A DNA stretch of 64,000 nucleotides from Paenibacillus monticola (GCF_009664975.1 NZ_WJXB01000001.1:1-64000); one strand, 5' to 3'. Positions 32,816-42,877 are shown, counted from the stretch's first letter. Made by a program: numbers and translations. Notes: generated by a model not told the origin, from the sequence alone.

Positions 32816-34633
32816 TTATTCTAGGTTGTTATCACTGGAAGGGTCTTTAATCCGCAGGGTGACACGGGTGCCTTCGCCAAGCTGGCTCTTTACACGTAAG
32901 CCAAATTCACTGCCATAATGAAGGCGAATCCGTTCGTTTACATTTCTTAGTCCAATGCCGAACATTTCTCCAGCAGCCCCATGGGTTAAGCTGTCGTTTA
33001 AGGAATGCAAATTGTCCTCATCCATGCCGACACCGTCATCCTCCACACAGAATACGGCATGTCCGTCTTCATTCCAAGCAGAAAGGATCAGTGTGCCTGG
33101 CCCTTCTTTGTGCTCCAAGCCATGAAAGACCGCATTCTCAACTATGGGTTGAAATACAAGTTTAATCACAGGCAGATGTTGAAAGTCTTCTGGAACATCA
33201 ATGTTCAATCTGAATTTATCGGGAAAACGGATTTGCAGCAGGTGGAAATAATTTCGTACATGATCCAGCTCATGTCTGATCGTAACCGTCTCTTCACTGC
33301 GAACAATACCATACCGCATCTGAACGCCAAGCAAGTAGGTAAGCTCCGCTACGCGTGAATCATCACTGCTCTCCGCCAGCATACGGATCGATTCCAAGGT
33401 ATTGTAGATAAAATGTGGATTAATCTGATTCTGCAGCGCCCGCATATCTGCTTTCTGTTTGCGCTTCTCGGTAAGCGATACTTCCTGCAGCAGATCTTTA
33501 ACCCGTATAATCATCCGGTTAAAATGGCTGCCCAGCATCCCAATTTCGTCGTTATATTTGGGATGAATCCAGACGTCAAGATTGCCATGCTGCACCTGCT
33601 TCATGAGGCGAACCATGGATTTTAGTGGTTTGGTCAGCGCATGAGAAATTACTGTGGCGACGAACAATGCAAAGGCGATAATGATTAAGGTGGTGGAGAT
33701 GAGCACATTACGGTTCTTCTCCACGGGGGAGAGAATGCGGGATAGCGGAATGGAAACAAGGGTTGTCCAGCCGGTTATCTTCGAAACAGTATATACCGCC
33801 AGATAAGACTGCCCGTCCAGATCCATTTGAAAATGGCCATTTTGTTTATCTACTTTTTGTAGCAATAGCTGTAGGTTAATTGCCTGCTTCTCAGCGGTTT
33901 GATCACCCGTGTCAGCACCGGCATACATTAATCCACCCTTATCGTCTATGATCATCGTATTGCCTTGGGTAACGGCGTTTACGGGATCAATAATGCCCTT
34001 GAAGAGATTGATATTGACATCGAATATGAGTATTCCGATACTTTTCAGTGTACTTACAGAGGTAACGGTTCGTAGAACGCTAAAGACTTCTCTGTGTTCA
34101 TTCGAATTTACCCGGATCGTTTGTCTGCCCTGAATGACAGGAGCCGTTCCTGCAGCCAAACTAAGGGCTTTCCATTTGGCTAGTCGTTCCTCCGGGAATA
34201 GCTGATTAATGCCGGGGTTCTTGTCATAGAAAACGGAGTCAAAATGATCTACCAGATAAACGGCAATGATCTCTTCCTTGGTATGGTTCAGATAACTTAG
34301 AAACATGGCCATGTGGGTGTTCTTATCCCAGTCTGTATTGTGCTGCTCCAGATAGAACTGCACATCAGTATTATACAGCGGGAGTGCCGTATTACGCTTC
34401 AAGTCGGCAATATAACGGTCGATGGTATCCGAGGCGCTTACGGTCATCTGCCCGGCGCTATCGGTTGCATTAGCCAGAACGGAATTAAACATGGAGTGGG
34501 AAGATAGATAACTAACATAAGTGATAGGCAAAGAGATCAGAAAAATAAATACGACGATTAGTTTTCGCTCCATCGGCAGGTTGGCAAGGAATAACCACAG
34601 GTTGCGCAAGATTCTCCAGATGTATGACACCAT
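32816..34633 (-). CDS. YesM-type sensor histidine kinase
   Basis: A 605-residue membrane kinase. TM1 is near 20-45 (LIVVFIFLISLPITYVSYL), an extracellular Cache-like domain spans about 45-300, and TM2 is near 305-327 (NVLISTTLIIIAFALFVATV). HAMP follows, then the His_kinase domain with phospho-His in NQINPHFIYNTLESI (near 407). A C-terminal ATPase has FQPIVENAVFHGLEH, VEDDGVGMDED and GIGLRNVNERI. It lies 28 bases after the permease gene and is transcribed before its response regulator. The ligand is inferred to be a manno- or galactomanno-oligosaccharide from the neighbouring enzymes only. Confidence 0.93.
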   Translation of the reverse strand: MVSYIWRILRNLWLFLANLPMERKLIVVFIFLISLPITYVSYLSSHSMFNSVLANATDSAGQMTVSASDTIDRYIADLKRNTALPLYNTDVQFYLEQHNTDWDKNTHMAMFLSYLNHTKEEIIAVYLVDHFDSVFYDKNPGINQLFPEERLAKWKALSLAAGTAPVIQGRQTIRVNSNEHREVFSVLRTVTSVSTLKSIGILIFDVNINLFKGIIDPVNAVTQGNTMIIDDKGGLMYAGADTGDQTAEKQAINLQLLLQKVDKQNGHFQMDLDGQSYLAVYTVSKITGWTTLVSIPLSRILSPVEKNRNVLISTTLIIIAFALFVATVISHALTKPLKSMVRLMKQVQHGNLDVWIHPKYNDEIGMLGSHFNRMIIRVKDLLQEVSLTEKRKQKADMRALQNQINPHFIYNTLESIRMLAESSDDSRVAELTYLLGVQMRYGIVRSEETVTIRHELDHVRNYFHLLQIRFPDKFRLNIDVPEDFQHLPVIKLVFQPIVENAVFHGLEHKEGPGTLILSAWNEDGHAVFCVEDDGVGMDEDNLHSLNDSLTHGAAGEMFGIGLRNVNERIRLHYGSEFGLRVKSQLGEGTRVTLRIKDPSSDNNLE

Positions 34634-34661
34634 AGCTGTTATTCCTTTCTGTCAGTCCGCC

Positions 34662-35501
34662 TTATTTGACTGCGCCGCTAGTTACACCTTCAAAGATATA
34701 TCGTTGAAGGAAGAAATATAGAACGATTGTTGGCAGGAGAATGAGTAGAATGGCTGCACAGATTAAATTCCATTCACCCGAGTTGACCCCTTGAAAACGC
34801 ATAAGCACAGTGGTGACTACTCCAAGGCTTTGCTTAGGCATATATAGGTAAGGAATGTACATGTCATTATAAATACTGATGGTCTTCAATATAATCAAAG
34901 TAGCCGTTGCTGGTGTCAGTAAGGGGAAAATGATAGAACGGTATATTTTAAACAAGGATGCCCCTTCAACCATCGCGCTTTCGTCGAGATCAACGGGTAT
35001 ATTACGGATGAATTGTAAGTATAGAATAATCTGGATCACATCTGCTCCAATATATAACACGATCGGAGCGCCTAGTGTGTTATAAAGACCCATATTTTTT
35101 ATTATACCAAAGGTAGCGACTTGAGTCGTGATACTAGGAATGATGGTGGCTACCAGATAAGCACCGAAGACAATCGGCTTCAATTTGAAGGAGAAACGTC
35201 CCAGTACAAAAGCTACCATAGTCCCGAATAGGATGTTCAGGGTTAGTGTAATCACTATGATGATCAGTACATTGCCGAAGCCACTGAGCAGGCCTCCACG
35301 TTGAAATACGGCAATAAAGTTATCGAAATTGAGAAAGTTTTTGGGCAGAGCCATAGAACTGCTGCTATTAAATTCATCGGTGGATTTGAAGGCGTTGACA
35401 ATGACCACATAAGGCGGGAACAGTACAACGAACACGCCGATAATCAGCGAGAGATATTTGAGGAAATCTGGGATGCTGAATTTAGATTTGGAATGTGTCA
35501 T
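34662..35501 (-). CDS. Carbohydrate ABC transporter permease, MalG/UgpE type
   Basis: A 279-residue inner-membrane subunit with six predicted helices. The ATPase-coupling EAA loop reads VDLDESAMVEGASLFKIYR. It ends with FFLQRYIFEGVTSGAVK, a typical MalG-type C-terminus. A strong GGGGAGGAG precedes the ATG, which lies 2 bases after the stop of the partner permease. No ATP-binding subunit is encoded here; such transporters in Paenibacillus usually share an MsmX-like ATPase encoded elsewhere. Confidence 0.93.
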   Translation of the reverse strand: MTHSKSKFSIPDFLKYLSLIIGVFVVLFPPYVVIVNAFKSTDEFNSSSSMALPKNFLNFDNFIAVFQRGGLLSGFGNVLIIIVITLTLNILFGTMVAFVLGRFSFKLKPIVFGAYLVATIIPSITTQVATFGIIKNMGLYNTLGAPIVLYIGADVIQIILYLQFIRNIPVDLDESAMVEGASLFKIYRSIIFPLLTPATATLIILKTISIYNDMYIPYLYMPKQSLGVVTTVLMRFQGVNSGEWNLICAAILLILLPTIVLYFFLQRYIFEGVTSGAVK

Positions 35502-35503
35502 AG

Positions 35504-36397
35504 CTACTTATCTCCTCCCCGATTAAGAACTAGCTGCTGGAGCAGCAATACAAAGACTACAAAGAAGAGCAAAATAATACTCATCGCAGAGGCTAGACCA
35601 TAATTGCTATAGGCAAAGGCTGTATCTACAACACGCATTACGTAGGTCTGGCTGGCACCTGCGGGACCACCCTTAGTCAGTACGAATGGCAGATCGAATA
35701 CTTCCAGCGCACCGGTAACGGTTAGAAATAAGTTTAACTGGATAACAGGTTTCATATTGGGAAGTGTAATTCTCCATAGTGTCTGCATAGAGTTGGCCCC
35801 ATCGATCTTGGCCGCTTCATAGATATCGCGGGGAATAGCCTGTAATGAGGCAATGTAGATGACCATGTTATAGCCCATAAACCGCCAAAAGCCAGTCGAA
35901 GCGAGTGAATAGTTAACCAGTCCATCTGTTCCAAGCCAACTCGTTTGTGCAAGACTACTCAGGCCAATGTTGTTCAAGAACACATTCAGTGAGCCATTGG
36001 TGGTATCAAATACATAACCAAACATAAAGGCAACAGCAACGCCGTTCATAATATAAGGAAGGAACAGCAGAATGCGGAAGCCCGTTTTGCCCCGCAGCTT
36101 GCCGGTCAGGATGACTGCGAAATAGATAGCAACAATGTTCTGGATAATCCCCATCGCGAAGTATGCAAAGTTATGCGTAAACACTTTGAAGATATCGGGA
36201 GTGGTGAAGACCTCTTTGTAATTAGCTAGGCCAACCCAAGGTTTCTCAGGACTATAACCATCCCAGTTCGTAAAGCTGTAATAGATCAGCTTCAGCGCCG
36301 GATAATAGGTGAATGTCCCGAGAAGAATCAAAGGAATAAGCAGGAATGACACGATAATAATAGTTTTCTGTTTATTGTAGGATAATGTTCCTAACAT
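35504..36397 (-). CDS. Carbohydrate ABC transporter permease, MalF/UgpA type
   Basis: A 297-residue permease with six helices, starting with IIIVSFLLIPLILLGTFTYY. The EAA loop is IPRDIYEAAKIDGANSMQTL, followed by PFVLTKGGPAGASQT, a family signature. It forms a heterodimer with the next gene product. A stem-loop at 36441-36471 lies between the binding-protein gene and this gene and probably lowers permease expression relative to the binding protein. Confidence 0.93.
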   Translation of the reverse strand: MLGTLSYNKQKTIIIVSFLLIPLILLGTFTYYPALKLIYYSFTNWDGYSPEKPWVGLANYKEVFTTPDIFKVFTHNFAYFAMGIIQNIVAIYFAVILTGKLRGKTGFRILLFLPYIMNGVAVAFMFGYVFDTTNGSLNVFLNNIGLSSLAQTSWLGTDGLVNYSLASTGFWRFMGYNMVIYIASLQAIPRDIYEAAKIDGANSMQTLWRITLPNMKPVIQLNLFLTVTGALEVFDLPFVLTKGGPAGASQTYVMRVVDTAFAYSNYGLASAMSIILLFFVVFVLLLQQLVLNRGGDK

Positions 36398-36440
36398 CGC
36401 TAAAGCCCTTCTTTCATAAAAGCATCAATTGTGACGACAA

Positions 36441-36471
36441 AATGGATTATCCGTAAAGGCGATAATCCATT
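36441..36471 (-). terminator. Attenuating stem-loop after the binding-protein gene
   Basis: AATGGATTATC (36441-36451) pairs perfectly with GATAATCCATT (36461-36471) around a 9-base loop, with TTTT following on the minus strand. This position between binding protein and permease is common for partial terminators or mRNA-stabilising structures. Confidence 0.7.
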
Positions 36472-36518
36472 GTGCGCCGTAGCTATACTAAACCGGAGCG
36501 TAAAACATCATCGTCAAC

Positions 36519-37859
36519 TTAATAACCAAGGTCTTTCTTCGCTTTGGCCCAAGCCTTGTTCCATTTATCGAACACGGATTGTGGGTCTTTAGCTAGAACG
36601 AATTCTTGTACGACAGCTGGCAGATCCAGCTGTGCTTTGTTGCCGATTTCGGTTACCTTAGCATCATCTGGAGTACCTTCTTGCAAAACTACGCCAGTTG
36701 CTTGGAATTCTTTCAACTGAGCCAGTTTGGATTCCTTGCCTTTCAGCGGGGAGATAAAGCCAGCGAAGTCCTCATATCCGGAATCTTCAATCATCCATTT
36801 TACAAAAGCTTTGGCGGCTTCTACATTTTTGCTGTCTTTGGAAACAGCATAGAAGAAGTCAGGGCTAAGTGGAGCTACAGGAGTGCCGGAGTTATCATAA
36901 GGAAGTGGGAAGAATCCTACATTATCAGCAGTAGTGCCTGCACCGATAACTTGATTGATAACCCAGTTGCCTAGGAAGTACATAGCGAACTTGCCGGAAG
37001 CGATATCTTTTTTGGATTGCTCCCAGTTGGTGGAGTTGATATCTTTTTCCAGATATCCTTTTTCGTTCAATTCTCTCAACAAGCCGAGTGCTTTACCGTA
37101 ACCATTGTCCATTGTGAAAGGAGTTTCTGAAGTCAGCTTTTCGTTAGGGAAATCGGCTTTGCCTTCAATGACACGAGGAACAGCGTACACCCAGTCATTC
37201 AGTGGCCATTTATCCTTGAAGTTGGAAGCCAGTGGAACGACACCGTTAGTTTTCAGCTTTTCACATGCAGCAAGGAACTCATCCCATGTTTTAGGAACTT
37301 CAGTAATGCCTGCGTCTGCGAAGGCTTTTTTGTTGTAAACGATACCAGAAGTAGAGTTCCCGCTTGTAATACCGTAGAGTTTACCGTCAAAGGACTTGAA
37401 GTCTTTGAAAGTGATTTGATCGTTCAAACCAAGATCATCAAGCGAAGCAAAATATTTTGGCAGATCAGAGTTAGGAATGGTAGGGATGAACATTACATCG
37501 GGAAGCTCACCACTGGCCATTCTAACTTTAGCCTGTTGATTATAGTCGGTTTGGGAGGCTTCAAATTCTACCGTAATGTTCGGATATTTCTCATTAAAGC
37601 GCTTTACATATTCGTCATACTCTTTGCCGATCATATCTGTTCTGTTAGTCAGGAAAGTAATTTTGCCACTAATGTCAGAACCGGCTGCTGGTTCTGCAGT
37701 TGCTGTGTCTGCTGCATTAGTTGCTACTGCCTCTGTTGTTGCTTCGGGTTTGTCCGTTGCTGCTGCGTTGTTGTTTCCATTGTTAGAGCCACAGCCTGTC
37801 AGAGATATAGAGAAAATCATAACAATAACAAAAACTAACGAAAATAACCTATTTCTCAT
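36519..37859 (-). CDS. Extracellular solute-binding lipoprotein of sugar ABC transporter
   Basis: A 446-residue family 1 binding protein. The lipoprotein signal peptide ends in SISLTGC, with Cys23 as the lipidation site. A low-complexity linker rich in Asn, Ala and Thr (24-60) precedes the binding domain. Conserved segments include GKITFLTNRTD, ITSGNSTSGIVYNKKAFADA and FPLPYDNSGTP. It is expected to sit on the outer face of the membrane and deliver oligosaccharide to the adjacent permeases. GGGGAG is 6 bases before the ATG. A cre-like site lies just upstream of the ribosome site. The ligand is inferred as manno- or galactomanno-oligosaccharides from the divergent GH2 and GH36 genes. Confidence 0.93.
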   Translation of the reverse strand: MRNRLFSLVFVIVMIFSISLTGCGSNNGNNNAAATDKPEATTEAVATNAADTATAEPAAGSDISGKITFLTNRTDMIGKEYDEYVKRFNEKYPNITVEFEASQTDYNQQAKVRMASGELPDVMFIPTIPNSDLPKYFASLDDLGLNDQITFKDFKSFDGKLYGITSGNSTSGIVYNKKAFADAGITEVPKTWDEFLAACEKLKTNGVVPLASNFKDKWPLNDWVYAVPRVIEGKADFPNEKLTSETPFTMDNGYGKALGLLRELNEKGYLEKDINSTNWEQSKKDIASGKFAMYFLGNWVINQVIGAGTTADNVGFFPLPYDNSGTPVAPLSPDFFYAVSKDSKNVEAAKAFVKWMIEDSGYEDFAGFISPLKGKESKLAQLKEFQATGVVLQEGTPDDAKVTEIGNKAQLDLPAVVQEFVLAKDPQSVFDKWNKAWAKAKKDLGY

Positions 37860-37882
37860 GTAATTCTCCCCTTTTCGTTTGT

Positions 37883-37896
37883 TGTTAGCGTTTACA
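37883..37896 (-). promoter_or_regulatory. cre-like site upstream of the binding-protein gene
   Basis: TGTTAGCGTTTACA matches the cre pattern TGNAANCGNWWNCA at 13 of 14 positions. It lies 24-37 bases before the binding-protein ATG, probably downstream of the transcription start where CcpA would block elongation. The divergent mannosidase gene begins 200 bases away. Confidence 0.58.
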
Positions 37897-38094
37897 TTAT
37901 CATTATAGCGCTATTTTATTCGCTAATAAATGTATTCAATTATTATTTATTGTCTTTATTTGTTTTGTTTGCTGGATTATAATTAGCGTGTAAATAACAA
38001 TAAGATAACAAAATACAATAAATATCAAATGTGTTCAATGAAAAGAAAGAAGACGCATGATACTTTGGACATGAACAAACTTTAGGAGGGTACA

Positions 38095-40641
38095 ATGAAA
38101 CAAATTAATCTTACGAACTGGAAATTTAGAGCCTGCGGTGCTGAGGAATGGCTTGCGGCTACCGTGCCGGGAAGCGTCCACACGGATCTGTTGAAGAACG
38201 AAATGATTCCGCAGCCCTTCTATGGAAAGAATGAGCATGAATTACAGTGGATCGATAAGCAGGACTGGGAATATAGCACGGTAATCCATCTGGAGGAAGA
38301 GTGGCAGAATCTAGCTTCCACGGAGCTGATTTTTGAAGGACTTGATACGTATGCCGACGTTTATATTAATGATGTACATATCCTTTCGGCGGACAATATG
38401 TTCCGGGCATGGAAAGTCAACGTTAAAGAGTGGCTACAGACTGGTGATAACCACATCAGAGTGGAATTCCGCTCGGTAGTGAAGGAAGATCTGCCAAAGC
38501 TGGCTCAGCTGGGTTATGCCCTGCCTGCTCCGAATGATCAATCCGAGCTCGGAGGACTTGAGGAACAGCGGATTAGTGTCTTTGCCCGTAAAGCTCCTTA
38601 TCATTACGGCTGGGACTGGGGCCCCAGATTCCTGACCAGCGGAATTTGGCGTCAAGCGGTTCTCGAAGGCCGCAATGCTGCGGTGATAACCGATGTCTAT
38701 ATTCGCCAGAACAAGATCGGTAAGGAAGAAGCAAGACTGACAGCAGTTATTGAGGTAGAGGCTCCGATAGTTTGGCAAGGATTGCTTCGCATAACTGCCG
38801 ATGGCCAGGACTGGATGCAAGCGGTTTCTCTGAAAGTAGGCATGCAAACATTAAATATAGACCTCGTTATAGACGATCCGCGTCTTTGGTGGTGCCGTGG
38901 CCTTGGAGAGCCTAATCTATATACGTTCCAGGCTGAGCTGGTTCAGGACGGGACAGTCGTGGCAAGTGCGAGTGCGCAAACCGGTCTGCGAGAAATTAAG
39001 CTGCTCCGGGAAAAAGACAAGCGGGGCACCTCATTCGCTTTTGCATTAAACGGTGTACCCGTCTTCGCCAAAGGCGCCAATCATATTCCGAACGATAGCT
39101 TTATCACAGAAATGACAGAGGAACGTTATCGGCACGAGATTGCGACTGCGGCCGAATCCAATATGAACATGCTGCGAGTGTGGGGCGGCGGAATTTATGA
39201 GGAAGAAGTCTTTTACCGGCTCTGTGATGAATATGGCTTGTTGGTCTGGCAGGATTTCATGTTCGCCTGCAGCATGTACCCGGGAGATGAGCATTTCCTG
39301 GAAAGTGTGCGGGAGGAAGCAGAATATAATGTGAAAAGACTACGTAATCATCCCTCCATAGCCCTATGGTGCGGCAATAACGAGATTGATTCTGCTTGGT
39401 CACACTATGAGGATAATAAAGGCTGGGGCTGGAAGGAAGGTTACACTACGGAAATACGTGAGGTGTTATGGGCGAGCTATCAGGAGATTTTCCACCGTAT
39501 TTTGCCGGAAGCTGTTGCGTCATTTCATCCCGGTATGGATTATTGGCCTTCCTCACCCCTGCGCAATCTTACTGGAGATGAGCATCAACATGCGACACAG
39601 GTTGCGGACGATGGCGATATTCATTATTGGGGCGTGTGGCACGCGAAGGAGCCTTTTGAGAACTATAATGTCAAGGTCGGCCGCTTCATGAGCGAATATG
39701 GATTTCAGTCCTTTCCAGAGCTGAAGTCCGTGCTGAGCTATGCGCAGGAAGAGGATATGGAGCTTACGTCTGATGTGATGATGGCCCACCAGAAGAATGG
39801 AAGCGGCAATCTGCTCATTAAAGAATATATGGATATGTATTTGCCGCAGCCTAAGGACTTCAGAGCTTTCCTGTACATGAGCCAAATTCTGCAGGCCGAG
39901 GCTATGCGGATCGCAATCGAAAGTCATAGAAGAAATAAGCCCTATTGCATGGGTACTTTGTATTGGCAAATGAACGACTGCTGGCCGGTAGCCTCCTGGG
40001 CAGGTATGGATTATTACGGACGCTGGAAGGCCTTGCAATATACGGTTCGCAAAAGTTATAAGGATGTCCTATTATCCGTCATTGAAGAGGATGGAGAGCG
40101 GCTGGATGTTCATGCCGTATCTGATTTGCAAAGTGTTCTACACAGTGAGCTTGTTATTGCGTTATATCATGTGGATGGTTCATTGCTACGGGAATGGTTC
40201 TCGCAAGTAAACTTGGTGGCAGATTCTGCAGCCATGATCTTCTCCGCTCCGCTCCATGAGCTTATGGATGGACATGAGCCGGGCCAAGTCCTGTTATCCC
40301 TTCGTTTGCTGGCTGACGGTAAGATATTGGACAGCAAGGAGCACTATTTTGTACCGGCTAAAGAGATTTCTTTAATCCGGCCTGTGATTACAATAGTTGA
40401 GACTCCAGAGAGTGGCGAATTTAGCTTCACGGTTACAAGCGATGTGCTCGCCAGAGGAGTGTATTTAACGGCAGAAGAGGAAGGAATCTTCTCGGATAAT
40501 TTCTTTGATCTGCTTCCGGGGCAGTCCAAGACTATAAGCTTCTCGCTGCGCGGGACGGATGGAAGAGACTGGGTTCCAGCGGTGCCGAAGGGGTTAGAGG
40601 TCCAATCCATGGCTGACTTTGTAGATGAGAGCTTATTATAA
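38095..40641 (+). CDS. Beta-mannosidase (glycoside hydrolase family 2)
   Basis: An 848-residue exo-enzyme removing terminal beta-mannose from manno-oligosaccharides. The N-terminal jelly-roll (WKFRACGAEEWLAATVPGSV; LIFEGLDTYADVYIND) is followed by an Ig-like domain and a TIM barrel. The acid/base Glu is in LWCGNNEID (near 430) and the nucleophile Glu in FMSEYGFQSFP (near 533). APYHYGWDWGPRFLTSG is characteristic of mannosidases rather than beta-galactosidases in GH2. There is no signal peptide, so it works in the cytoplasm on imported sugars. TTAGGAGG precedes the ATG. It is divergent from the ABC transporter operon and followed after 24 bases by alpha-galactosidase. Confidence 0.94.
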   Translation: MKQINLTNWKFRACGAEEWLAATVPGSVHTDLLKNEMIPQPFYGKNEHELQWIDKQDWEYSTVIHLEEEWQNLASTELIFEGLDTYADVYINDVHILSADNMFRAWKVNVKEWLQTGDNHIRVEFRSVVKEDLPKLAQLGYALPAPNDQSELGGLEEQRISVFARKAPYHYGWDWGPRFLTSGIWRQAVLEGRNAAVITDVYIRQNKIGKEEARLTAVIEVEAPIVWQGLLRITADGQDWMQAVSLKVGMQTLNIDLVIDDPRLWWCRGLGEPNLYTFQAELVQDGTVVASASAQTGLREIKLLREKDKRGTSFAFALNGVPVFAKGANHIPNDSFITEMTEERYRHEIATAAESNMNMLRVWGGGIYEEEVFYRLCDEYGLLVWQDFMFACSMYPGDEHFLESVREEAEYNVKRLRNHPSIALWCGNNEIDSAWSHYEDNKGWGWKEGYTTEIREVLWASYQEIFHRILPEAVASFHPGMDYWPSSPLRNLTGDEHQHATQVADDGDIHYWGVWHAKEPFENYNVKVGRFMSEYGFQSFPELKSVLSYAQEEDMELTSDVMMAHQKNGSGNLLIKEYMDMYLPQPKDFRAFLYMSQILQAEAMRIAIESHRRNKPYCMGTLYWQMNDCWPVASWAGMDYYGRWKALQYTVRKSYKDVLLSVIEEDGERLDVHAVSDLQSVLHSELVIALYHVDGSLLREWFSQVNLVADSAAMIFSAPLHELMDGHEPGQVLLSLRLLADGKILDSKEHYFVPAKEISLIRPVITIVETPESGEFSFTVTSDVLARGVYLTAEEEGIFSDNFFDLLPGQSKTISFSLRGTDGRDWVPAVPKGLEVQSMADFVDESLL

Positions 40642-40665
40642 ATCCTAGGGAGAGAAGGAATTGGC

Positions 40666-42825
40666 ATGGGAATCTTGGTTCAGGAAGACAAGGGGCTCTT
40701 TCATTTGCAGAGCAAAGGAATGAGTTATATTATCCAGCTTGTGAATGGCTATCCAGTGCATGTGTACTGGGGCAAAAAGCTGCGGAAGGACAGCAACCTT
40801 GACGGTTTGCTTAATCACGGCGGGAATACTGGACTGGATCGGCTGCCGCAGGAATATCCGCAGTATGGCTCAGGTGACTTTCGTAATCCCGCTTATCAGG
40901 TGCGGCTGCAGGATGGAACAAGGGTAACCGAACTGAGTTATAACGGGTATCGGCTTACAGGAGGCAAGCCTGCGCTGGCCGGGCTGCCCTCTATCTATGT
41001 AGAGTCTGAGCAGGAAGCGCAGACGCTGGAGCTTATCCTCAAGGATGATTACGCCAAGTTGAGTGTTATTCTGCGATACACCATATATGAGGATAGCGAT
41101 GTTGTCGCCCGTTCGGTCCAACTGCTGAATGAAGGGGATACAGCGCTGCAACTGCAGCGTGCTCTTAGCGCCTGTGTTGATTTCCCGGCGGGCGAGATGG
41201 ATATGGTCTATCTGGCAGGGGCTTGGGCGAGAGAAGGAAATCTTACCCGCAGAAGGCTGATGCAGGGTGGGACAACGATCGAGAGCCGCAGAGGGATGAG
41301 CGGCCACCAGATGAATCCATTCGTTGCCCTAGCGAAGCTTGGAACGGATGAGAATCAAGGAGAGGTGTTTGGCTTCAGCCTTGTCTACAGCGGCAGCTTT
41401 GAAGCAGAGGCAGAAGTGGATTCCTTTGGGACGACAAGATTCACGATCGGACTAAGCTCATTTGATTTCTCCTGGCTGCTGGAGTCTGGCGAGAGCTTCC
41501 AGACCCCCGAAGTGGTCATGGTCTATTCAGCTGAAGGCATCGGAGAGATGTCGAGAACCTATCACCGTCTGTACCGGACCCGTCTGTGCCGGGGACTCTA
41601 CAGAGATAAAGAGCGTCCGATTCTGGTCAATAACTGGGAAGCGACCTATTTTAACTTTGATACGGACAAACTGGAGTCAATCGCCGCCGAAGGGTCGAAG
41701 CTCGGCATTGAACTGTTCGTGCTGGATGACGGCTGGTTTGGCAAAAGAGATGCCGACAACTCATCCCTCGGCGACTGGGTAGAGGATCTGCGTAAGCTGC
41801 CCGGCGGTCTTGCCGATCTGGCGCAGCGGGTGAACGGTCACGGCCTGCAGTTCGGCCTCTGGGTCGAGCCGGAAATGATCTCGCCGGACAGCGATCTATA
41901 CCGCCAGCATCCCGATTGGTGCCTGCATGTACCGGGCCGCCGCCGTAGTGAGGCGCGTTGGCAGTTGGTGCTGGACTATACCAGAGAGGATGTGCGGCAG
42001 TATATTTATGAGTCGCTTAGCCGCGTATTCTCCACCGTTCCAGTGGCCTATGTGAAATGGGATATGAACCGTTGTCTGACAGAAATCGGTTCGGCCCAAA
42101 TTACTCCTGAACGTCAGGGTGAGACGGCACATCGTTATGTACTGGGTTTGTATGAACTGTTAGAGCGGCTGACTTCGAAGTTCCCGCATATTCTGTTCGA
42201 AAGCTGCTGTAGCGGAGGTGGACGCTTTGATCCAGGCATGTTGTATTATATGCCGCAAACCTGGACGAGCGATGACACCGATGCTGTGGAACGACTGAAA
42301 ATCCAGTACGGCACGAGTCTGGTATATCCAATCAGCGCAATGGGCGCGCATGTGTCCGCTGTGCCGAATCATCAGGTTGGCCGGATTACGCCGCTGTCCT
42401 TCCGTGGAGATGTGGCCATGTCTGGTAACTTTGGTTACGAACTCGATCTAACCAAGTTCACGGCGGAGGAGAAGGAGCTTGTCAAGGATCAGGTAGCGAA
42501 TTATAAAAAAATTCGCAGACTGGTTCAGCAGGGCAACCTATACCGGCTGCAAAGCCCGTTCGAGGGCAACCAAACGGCCTGGATGTTCGTATCCGACGAC
42601 CAGCGCGAAGCACTCGTGTATTACTTCCGGGTGATGGCGGTGCCGAACCCGCCGCGCCGCAACCTGCAGTTGAACGGCTTGAACCCTGAGTTAGACTATA
42701 CGCTGGAGGATAGCGGAGAAGTGTACGGGGGAGACCGGCTGATGCAGGTGGGACTGTCGCTGCCGGATGTGCAGCAGGATTATGTTAGTGGCTGTTATAG
42801 ATTGAAGGCACAGGATATTCAATAA
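40666..42825 (+). CDS. Alpha-galactosidase (glycoside hydrolase family 36)
   Basis: A 719-residue enzyme removing alpha-1,6-galactose from galactomannan or raffinose-type sugars. The N-terminal beta-sandwich is followed by a TIM barrel with LDDGWFGKRDADNSSLGDW, the nucleophile Asp in YVKWDMNRCLTE (near 465) and the acid/base Asp in WTSDDTDAVERLKIQYG (near 536). ESCCSGGGRFDPGM supplies substrate contacts. It has no signal peptide and is cytoplasmic. Together with the preceding beta-mannosidase it can take apart galactosyl-manno-oligosaccharides. The operon ends at the strong hairpin at 42837. Confidence 0.94.
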   Translation: MGILVQEDKGLFHLQSKGMSYIIQLVNGYPVHVYWGKKLRKDSNLDGLLNHGGNTGLDRLPQEYPQYGSGDFRNPAYQVRLQDGTRVTELSYNGYRLTGGKPALAGLPSIYVESEQEAQTLELILKDDYAKLSVILRYTIYEDSDVVARSVQLLNEGDTALQLQRALSACVDFPAGEMDMVYLAGAWAREGNLTRRRLMQGGTTIESRRGMSGHQMNPFVALAKLGTDENQGEVFGFSLVYSGSFEAEAEVDSFGTTRFTIGLSSFDFSWLLESGESFQTPEVVMVYSAEGIGEMSRTYHRLYRTRLCRGLYRDKERPILVNNWEATYFNFDTDKLESIAAEGSKLGIELFVLDDGWFGKRDADNSSLGDWVEDLRKLPGGLADLAQRVNGHGLQFGLWVEPEMISPDSDLYRQHPDWCLHVPGRRRSEARWQLVLDYTREDVRQYIYESLSRVFSTVPVAYVKWDMNRCLTEIGSAQITPERQGETAHRYVLGLYELLERLTSKFPHILFESCCSGGGRFDPGMLYYMPQTWTSDDTDAVERLKIQYGTSLVYPISAMGAHVSAVPNHQVGRITPLSFRGDVAMSGNFGYELDLTKFTAEEKELVKDQVANYKKIRRLVQQGNLYRLQSPFEGNQTAWMFVSDDQREALVYYFRVMAVPNPPRRNLQLNGLNPELDYTLEDSGEVYGGDRLMQVGLSLPDVQQDYVSGCYRLKAQDIQ

Positions 42826-42836
42826 ACAAACGAGAG

Positions 42837-42877
42837 AATAAGGCAGGCCATGCGAGTAGTTCTTGGCCTGCCTTATT
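42837..42877 (+). terminator. Terminator of the mannosidase-galactosidase operon
   Basis: The 14-bp perfect stem AATAAGGCAGGCCA (42837-42850) pairs with 42864-42877 around a 13-base loop. The stem itself ends in TTATT. Confidence 0.85.
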
